Shown here: positions 57,621 to 64,000 of the stretch, piece by piece
Layout: each line of letters starts with the position of its first letter
How positions within the stretch are numbered: position 1 is the first letter of the stretch
Program-made: the position numbers and the translations under genes
The notes under the pieces: generated by a model
Databases searched by the model: none
The model's input: only the letters and a program-made list of their open reading frames with translations
What the model was told of the DNA's origin: nothing
Assembly (NCBI GenBank): GCA_029582265.1
Contig: CM055826.1
Location: 37,208,127 to 37,272,126, forward strand
DNA from: Zoroaster sp. YZ-2022
Taxonomy: Eukaryota; Echinodermata; Asteroidea; Forcipulatida; Zoroasteridae
Direction of reading: 5' to 3'
DNA: 64,000 bases

Positions 57621-57823
57621 TACTCTTAAACGAGTCTTATATAAACCTTTCAAGTCAGTGATAATTTTTTTAAAGACTTACGATGATTTGAAAGTCCTGA
57701 ATTAACACTTTCAGTGTTAAATCTTACTTTATAAATGCGTCAAATTAACACCTGTAGAGGTTAAATTTAACTTGTCACTGAACGAACGTTTCAGAGGTTC
57801 ATTCAACACTAAAAGAACCTATA
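57621..57823. mobile_element. TIR element family B, short copy
   Basis: The ends are actcttaaacgagtcttata and the inverted cactgaacgaacgtttcaga. Inside, acactttcagtgttaaatct and cctgtagaggttaaattta pair imperfectly. Confidence 0.55.
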
Positions 57824-57893
57824 ACCATTAACCATTAACCAATATACCAATATACCAATATACCAATAAACAATAACAATTACAACTACAACA

Positions 57894-58257
57894 ACAACAA
57901 CAATAATGTGGACTTATATAGCGCACGTATTCACCAAAACTGGTGCTCAAGGTGCATTATATTATTACCCCTGCTCATCAGGCTCATAAATCATTCCTGA
58001 AACCATCTCAGCTCCCTGGGGAGTATACAGCTCAATTGCTGCCATTTCAGCGCATATGGGCTAATCAAACACAAGAACCAATTCTGCCCTCACAGGTACC
58101 CATTTTACCCCTGGGTGGAGAGAAGCAATTATGGTAAAGTGTCTTGCTCAAGGACACAAGCACCATGGTCGCGGTTGGGATTCGAACCCACATTCTGACG
58201 ACTCTGCCATCAGAACACAAATCCGATGCACTAAACCGCTCGACCATGGCACTCCAT
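57894..58257 (-). mobile_element. tRNA-derived SINE, copy S8, nearly complete
   Basis: Read on the minus strand, the head has gccatggtcgagcggtttag and gtgggttcgaatcccaaccg. The body contains ttgagcaagacactttacca and gtgagggcagaattggttct. The 3' end is acgtgcgctatataagtcca followed by (TTG)n. It is the best reference copy in the window. Confidence 0.82.
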
Positions 58258-58605
58258 GTACTTTTGTAACAATGAAACATAATTTACAACTCGGTATCGA
58301 TTTTGAAATAATTTGTGTACCTTTTAAGTCCCAAACTGTGGGCGTTTTGATACCACGAGTACATCAGTGATGTTCACAGCGGGGTTATATGTAACATCAC
58401 GGTTGGTTTGTGTATAAAACTTGATTGAAATCTTCTTACAAGTCAGTCCTATGAATTTTGTGTTTTGACTTGTGTTTAATCACTGGTTTTTGGGTGCAAG
58501 GGTTTTCATTTTGAGCACTCATTGTTTCTGTGACACCAAGTTGCTGTTGTGATCTCACACCCTCAGGTGTCAATGAAAAGCATTAACATTTCAAAACATT
58601 AATAT

Positions 58606-59010
58606 TGGTTTTCCATGTCGATTTCGGCAAATAAGCAGACAATTACACTTCCATACATTCATATTTAAACTACTGTATTTCGAAGTATAATGGGTTTATT
58701 ATTATTCTAAAGTTAAACGAAGTTTAACAAAGCGTCAATTATGTTGCACAAATTTCACAAATGCCTGCCCAATAAAGAATTTGAATGACCAAATACGCGC
58801 CGCAAAAAGCTCCTGCGAATTTGAATGCTGTTAGAGTGGATTGTTAAATAGGATGTTATTTTGTTTAAATCGCATGACGCAAGAGTACTATTGCCCACTC
58901 ATAAAATAATATTGAATGATGATTTTGAGCAGCATTCAATTTCGCGCGAAACAGAATGACGCAGTGTTTAAATTGGCTGCTTATTTGCCGAAATTGACCG
59001 GGGAAACCTG
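58606..59010. mobile_element. TIR element family D, short copy with an empty-site comparison
   Basis: The ends (ttggttttccatg... and ...gggaaacctg) and inner arms (ggcaaataagcag) match the long copy at 2696-3644, but over 500 bp of the interior is missing. The duplicated flank at 39286-39300 reads aatagtacactc without the element, so a TA was duplicated on insertion. Confidence 0.78.
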
Positions 59011-59170
59011 TAGTACACTCAATCTTGACATTATGCCAAAAATAGATTTTCATTTAGTCTAAACTGTCCAGAGGCATGCATAGATATTTGCAAAAAATGT
59101 TTCTAAATAAAAATTCATTAAATAGACCCTTTCAGTAGCACTTTAGGTTTTAAAATGTACAAACACCAGT

Positions 59171-59330
59171 TACTTGAGTTCTTTCGGGTGACACCATGTA
59201 ATGATCTCTTGGAAGAAGTGATGGCTCTGAGAAGAGCCGGTTGGTTTGTTCTCAACGTTTCGACTAGTCTGCTCTAGTCGTCTTCAGGAGAATGGGTGTG
59301 TAGAATGCAGGAGCTTTTTTTTTTTTTTTT
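59171..59330 (-). mobile_element. Short hammerhead-motif element, copy H4 (12-bp target duplication)
   Basis: A 160-bp insertion is flanked by acaaacaccagt (59159-59170 and 59331-59342). It is absent from the duplicate locus near 39440. On the minus strand it reads ctgaagacgactagagcaga, then ctagtcgaaacgttgag, and later acatggtgtcacc, shared with copies H1-H3. It is a divergent subfamily with a poly(T) run at the right end of the plus strand. Confidence 0.65.
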
Positions 59331-59417
59331 ACAAACACCAGTGTTAACCGTTTCCCCCGATACATCGAAGAAATATAGTATTACAAAATATATTGCTCAT
59401 GTAGTGTATCAGAAAAA

Positions 59418-60653
59418 TTACGAAGACCAACTGAAGTTCAAATTCATCAATTCTTTAATAGCCTGGTTGTACGGACGGTAGTATTCACGAAGTTTATCCA
59501 ATGTTTGTTTGTTTATTTCCGGGTGAGGGCGCCCTTTCGCCGGCTTCATACAATTATTAGGTATTGGCTTATTGAGGCAAAAAAATCCCTTGTCCACGTC
59601 ATAGTAGAAGTGGTCTGGAGTGAAGTAATCACTGATGCCTAAAAAATGTTCGACTTGTTTAACAGCCGGATAGGGATTATTGATAAAAGCTTCTCCATCT
59701 ATTGCAAGAATTTGTTCCTTTTTAAAATACTTGAGGCATCTCTGTATATCTTTAACGTAGACACCTTTGGATATGAGTTGATTTGATGATCTGATTTTCC
59801 CGTCTGCGTTTATAACTGACTTCTCGAAAGTATCGGCGATGAAGTACCCGGGACTCGTACTACAACCTTTGATTGACGTGACCATGGAGGAAGAATTCCA
59901 TGACTTGACCAGCTTCTGGTCAGTTGAGTTTGAGGTCAGTTGTGGGCAATTTGTCTGACGTGCAAGTTTGACCTGCAAATGTACGAAGTCGGACACAGCT
60001 CGCTCAATAGGGTCCCGCATGATGATGATGAGTTTGACGTTCGGTAACGTTTTCATTATCAATGGCGGGACCTTCGGGTAAGACGAATAAGCCGGAGTTT
60101 TCTCCATCGAGACCTGCCCTGGCGTCGAGTAAATCATCTTTCTTCTGTAATATTCCAATCCTTTCTTGAACTCCTTGTTAGAGTTGAAGAACCTTGACTC
60201 TTTCGGGGTCATAGCGATGTCCAGATGATAACTAATGAAATTCTTTAAAGTGGTAGTTCCACATTTTTTTACACCAAATATAATGGCGTCGGGAAGTCTT
60301 CTTCGACAACCTCTTTCGTTGAGCTCTGCGTGTGTCAGTGTCTTTATAATGCCTTGGTTGATGTCGACGTATTGGTAACAACAGGTGTCGCACTGCTCTT
60401 TGGTTATTACAGTTTTGTTGTTCAGTGAAAGACTGCCGACTTTTCCTTGTTTTTCATCATTTATTGACATCATCTGCTGTCCTTTTACATCACCCTCTAC
60501 GGCCAGTTTATCTACCCTCGACTGGTACCCGTCGCCTGACCCACGTTTTCCTCTATACATCATCAATGCAAATGTTAGCACCAATACCAGTAAAATAGCG
60601 ACTGGTAGAACCTTCCGACATCTTCGTGATATCCTAGTGATTCCCATGGTCAT
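59418..60653 (-). CDS. Heparan sulfate glucosamine 3-O-sulfotransferase-like protein, paralogue 3
   Basis: The predicted 411-residue Golgi sulfotransferase is intact. I choose the start at 60653 (MTMGITRI) because it aligns with paralogue 2; an in-frame ATG 22 codons earlier (60719) lies in sequence homologous to its 5' flank. The anchor is at about 14-33 and the Cys motif CDTCCYQY at 88-95. The 5'-PAPS loop is GVKKCGTTT at 127-135, where Cys131 replaces the second Gly of the other copies. The presumed catalytic Glu is E152, in a changed context (PKESRFF instead of QKELKFF). The 3'-PAPS strand KLIIIMRDPIERAVSDF is unchanged. The PAPS-loop and Glu-region changes may alter activity. The C-terminus ends LNFSWSS. 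Confidence 0.86.
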   Translation of the reverse strand: MTMGITRISRRCRKVLPVAILLVLVLTFALMMYRGKRGSGDGYQSRVDKLAVEGDVKGQQMMSINDEKQGKVGSLSLNNKTVITKEQCDTCCYQYVDINQGIIKTLTHAELNERGCRRRLPDAIIFGVKKCGTTTLKNFISYHLDIAMTPKESRFFNSNKEFKKGLEYYRRKMIYSTPGQVSMEKTPAYSSYPKVPPLIMKTLPNVKLIIIMRDPIERAVSDFVHLQVKLARQTNCPQLTSNSTDQKLVKSWNSSSMVTSIKGCSTSPGYFIADTFEKSVINADGKIRSSNQLISKGVYVKDIQRCLKYFKKEQILAIDGEAFINNPYPAVKQVEHFLGISDYFTPDHFYYDVDKGFFCLNKPIPNNCMKPAKGRPHPEINKQTLDKLREYYRPYNQAIKELMNLNFSWSS

Positions 60654-60960
60654 ATTGTCTATAATTATATAATACAGTTGCCGTCTCCTAGATATAACCA
60701 TAGAGAAAGGACAACACAATGAAAATTATATCCAGGAAAGAACAGCCGTTTAACAGTCAGTCTTTCATGAATGCGTCTATATAACTTTGCTGCATTACTG
60801 CCTCGTTGAAAAAAAAATCATTAAACCTGTGTTCTAAAGTTCGCTGTGCAGAAATCTCAGTTGAATAATAGTCCTAAAGATGATATCTACCGAAAGCTTG
60901 GAAGTCCTATCCCGTGTCTGATAGCTCTCTCGTCGGAAATGGATAAATTGTTCTGTCAGT

Positions 60961-61460
60961 GACAACTGAATAAATCTCTCCAAAACGGGAATGCCGAGAG
61001 CCCAAATCCTCCACAGGTCCTGGGCGCACTCAAACGATGAACTCAGTTCAAAACCAGTTCAAAAACTCAGTTCAAAACCGTGCTGCTCCCGTGGCAGTTT
61101 TGTTCAGTCAGGCAGAAATTCCAACAAAAGTGATTATGCAAATTACCTTGGCTGAAAAGGTCACTCGCCAGGCACTGGTACAACAAAAGGGTATGTTTGA
61201 AGCAGTTGGGCGCATTATGACGCTCGATAGGCGACAGAGGGCACCCCCTCCCATTGTGTCTTCATTGTGTTCCAGGAATCTTAGGAATTCTTTAGAGGAT
61301 TTCAGAGGGGGGGGGGGGTGTAGGTTCGTTAGCAATAGAACAACAGTGTGTTAGTGTATAGGGACATTTGGGGGTGTGCACTCTGCCGCATATCGAGCGT
61401 GGTATAGTTGGGCGATATGTGCATTGACCTGGGCTGATTTTCACTACAATACCTAAGTAT
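60961..61460. other. Intergenic sequence
   Basis: A 105-codon frame (61037-61354) shows no recognisable domain and overlaps a G-rich run at 61306-61318. I do not call it a gene. Confidence 0.35.
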
Positions 61461-61464
61461 AAGG

Positions 61465-61535
61465 CCAAAAAAATCCGTCTGCGTCGCCTCAGAACGGCGC
61501 GTCAGCTTTTTAATTTGTATTTTTAGGATTTACCC
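61465..61535 (-). mobile_element. MITE family A fragment
   Basis: A short inverted end (ggccaaaaaaatccgtctgc to ggcgcgtcagctttttaat) matches the right terminal part of family A. Confidence 0.45.
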
Positions 61536-61940
61536 AAACACCTCCTTGAAATTGTTTTTTTAATTACTTTTTCTTCTCCTCCATCTCCGTGAGACTTATC
61601 TAACAAAAAACAAAATTGCAAAGTTCACAGCATACTTAGACCAGTTGTATCGTCAAGGTGACGTCATGGTGAGGTCATCAGATATAGAAATACACAAAAA
61701 CAAAGTTTAATATTTCAAAAAATTATATTACATGAACCACAAAAGATATTTTCACAATCTTTGCATCATCTTAAAGATCTTTTATGTGACATTACGGTCA
61801 GACATGACCCCAATCTGACCTCTCTTTCCGTCGAAACCGGACAGAATTTAAGTGAACAATTCTGAATATTCTGAAGCACATGTATTATGTACAGCCCATT
61901 TCGCGTGCGCACAGCCTTTTCTCCCCTCCCCCTCCCCTCT

Positions 61941-62455
61941 CCCTCACACACACACACACACGTGTGTAAACACCGGCATTCGGGGACTTCCTTTGTCAAA
62001 TTCCTTTGTCCAAAAATACGGGGACGCATTGTTCTCCATTGTGAGAGCAGCCGGGGACCATTGTCCCCTTTGTTATACGTCCCCGGTTTGAATGCGCTCA
62101 CACACGCACACACACCCCCACACACACACACACACACACACCCTCACGCACATTGATTTGTGGGGTATTCCTTTGTTCGTTCTATTATCCCTTTTCCTTA
62201 TAATTCTCCTGTGGGGTACAAGATTTTCTATAGTTACCTTGTGGGGTCCAATTGTTCTATTGTGTTTTGGACCCCACAACGAATGGTGTGTACGTTCACA
62301 CACGTGTGTAAACACCGGCATTCGGGGACTTCCTTTGTCAAATTCTTTTGTCCAAAAATACGGGGACGGATTGTTCTCCATTGTGAGAGCAACCGGGGAC
62401 CATTGTCCCTTTTGTTATACGTCCCCGGTTTGAATGCGCTCACACACGCACCACG
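61941..62455. repeat. Duplicated ~150-bp unit with (CA)n tracts
   Basis: The unit gtgtgtaaacaccggcattc to tgaatgcgctcacacacgca occurs at 61962-62110 and 62304-62451. The two copies are separated by (CA)n (62098-62152) and a segment with tggggt and ggaccccaca ends. Each unit's ends are imperfect inverses. It may be a small MITE. Confidence 0.75.
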
Positions 62456-62680
62456 AGGCATAAATAGTCTCAAGTCAAGTTGCACGCTGAACTGAACATG
62501 TCCAGCCGTATAGCCTCTTGTCCAGTCTTGTTTTGTCGTGAAACTTTTCTAAAGAGAAAACCATATTTGCAAAGTTCTGACAACTTATAATTTCACAAAT
62601 ACTTTTATGTTGACACGAAGGCAAATATATTTAATGTCATAATGTCATAATAACATTCATTTATGCATTTTTTATATTTT

Positions 62681-64000
62681 GAAGAGACATAACTGCACTA
62701 TTATATATATCTGACTTGTTGAAATGTTATGCCCCATCTCGCAACTGAAGTTACGTTCCAGTGCAAAATTTCTGCTGGCTGAACAAAAGTCAAAACATTC
62801 TTGGGGTGACAGATCTTTTTAAGTTCTTTTGAAGGCTCCACACCTTTGGAATGATTTACCTCTGTACATTCGTGAATCTCAATCTGTTGACTCCTTTAAG
62901 AAAAACTTAAAAACCCATCTTATGTGTATTGCCTATAAGGACTACTGACATTCATTTATGCATTTTTTATATTTTGTTTAGTATTATATTGCATTTGCTA
63001 TTGTATTGTTATGCTATTGTATGATTTCTTGTTTACTGTAAAGCGCCTTGAGCACTTCTTGGTGGATATGTGCGCATTATAAATCTTCTTTATTATTATT
63101 ATTATAACTAAATAAGTATAACAAGAAGTCAATCAGCTCAAAGAGAAAAATGATACCCTTAATTAAAAACCGAGTTTCAAAATATAATGGCATGTTAAAT
63201 ACTACTGACAAAATGTGGTTTATTAAATAATAAATGCTAATTTGTATCCTGTCAAAGTTTTGCCAGAACGGAATTTGATCAAATTGGCCTTGTCCATTTT
63301 TTCCTGGATGAATGCATTTCCCGTACCAATTCAATAAATAATTGCACAAAACCTCAGAAAAATACAGAATATTCTGTCAGTTTGAGGGATAAGCTAAGAC
63401 AAAAACATTATTCAAGTATAACCGTAGCCACCGCTAGATAAAATATATTTCTTAAAGAATTTTTTTTTTAAATAACAAACTCTCAGAAACTAACATTAAA
63501 ATCAACATTTTAAAGGTTCGGTCACTGAAAACTTTTAACATCATTTTATAAAAAGTGCTGAATTTACTTTTAGTGTTAAATCTTGATCACAAAATGCATC
63601 AATTTGACACTTTTATGCATGTATGCATGGTTAGGTAAAACTTATAAATGAAATTAATGTGACTGATCGAACTCTTTAGAAATTCATTAAATACGTTACC
63701 GGTACCATGATATTTCGAATAAATATAGTTTACCAAACAATTATTGTGACTTATTTAAAAGTGAAAACATAAAATTACGAAGACCAATCAAAGTTTAAAT
63801 TCATCAGTTCTCTAAGAGCTTTAAGCCAAAAAAGTCTTTCTGGTCATCGGTCGGCCGCGCTTTCAAAATTGGTGCGGTGACGCGCATTTTTTTCGACCAT
63901 CTTTTTTTATGTGATACATTGTACTATGGGAACTTTGGTCCCCGCGTATACAAAGTATGGTGGCTAAGAGAGGCCTCACAAATCGGGCAAACCTTCACAC
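62681..64000. repeat. Segmental duplication, copy 2 of the 48998-50300 block (runs off the window)
   Basis: The block matches 48998-50300 nearly throughout. It contains the L2-like LINE 3' end (62681-63104), a family B element (63507-63686), sulfotransferase 3' sequence (63768-63828) and the start of MITE family A copy 7 (63829-64000). The right end of the duplication is not visible. Confidence 0.92.
63768..63828 (-). pseudogene. 3' end of a further sulfotransferase copy, truncated by the window
   Basis: The sequence aaaattacgaagaccaatca to tcagttctctaagagctt is the 3' end of the sulfotransferase genes, identical to the piece at 50044-50124. It carries the same MITE insertion, so it is probably also a dead copy. 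Its remainder lies beyond 64000. Confidence 0.7.

Larger units (their letters stand above)
57290..60960. repeat. Segmental duplication block containing sulfotransferase paralogue 3
   Basis: This is the partner of 38640-41150. Compared with it, this copy carries extra insertions: family B at 57621-57823, a SINE at 57894-58257, a family D element at 58606-59010 and hammerhead-motif copy H4 at 59171-59330. Confidence 0.82.

Noticed and set aside
61037..61354. 105-codon plus-strand frame as a gene
   Set aside because: Low-complexity start, a poly(G) run near the end, no domain and no homologue in the window.

Overview
This window looks like AT-rich nuclear DNA of a marine invertebrate deuterostome, most likely an echinoderm. 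That assignment is inference. It rests on eukaryotic gene structure, tRNA-derived SINEs that end in (ATT)n, L2-like and Tx1-like LINEs, several MITE families, and a foldback element resembling the sea-urchin TU elements. There is no bacterial-style gene organisation, no rRNA and no intact tRNA gene.

Host genes are few. At the left edge (1471-1734) is what looks like the last coding exon of a CRAL-TRIO lipid-transfer protein. Three intronless-looking paralogues of a heparan sulfate glucosamine 3-O-sulfotransferase-like enzyme lie on the minus strand (11569-12984, 39557-40825, 59418-60653). A fourth, dead copy is split into three pieces at 50044-57000. A fifth 3' end starts at about 63768 and leaves the window. 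Shared flanks show that the copies at 39.6 kb and 59.4 kb arose by segmental duplication.

The rest is mobile and repetitive DNA, much of it nested. 0-1 kb: microsatellite, a long inverted repeat, a 58-bp tandem repeat. 2.7-9.3 kb: a TIR element, PIF/Harbinger-like MITEs, a tandem duplication and two blocks of a ~150-bp satellite. 13.4-20.6 kb: a Tx1-like LINE inside an (ATT)n array, itself the tail of a SINE that sits in an older repeat. 25.7-27.0 kb: a 1287-bp element with long CG-rich TIRs and a perfect 9-bp target duplication. 28-38 kb: several SINEs, two of them interrupted by later insertions. 41.4-45.8 kb: palindromic repeats carrying an L2-like LINE and a fold-back Tc1-type element. 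50.5-56.9 kb: a 6.4-kb foldback element with ~0.7-0.8-kb inverted arms and terminal minisatellites, inserted in the dead sulfotransferase copy. 62.7-64 kb: a duplicate of 49.0-50.3 kb.

Four short insertions (9.5, 35.3, 48.4 and 59.2 kb) share a hammerhead-ribozyme-like motif. Three have direct target duplications, so they look like a mobile family of about 105-160 bp.

The sulfotransferases are expected to act in the Golgi on heparan sulfate. The mobile elements do not cooperate with them, but they record the order of events: MITE insertion, duplication, pseudogenisation and foldback insertion can be ranked from paralogous empty sites.
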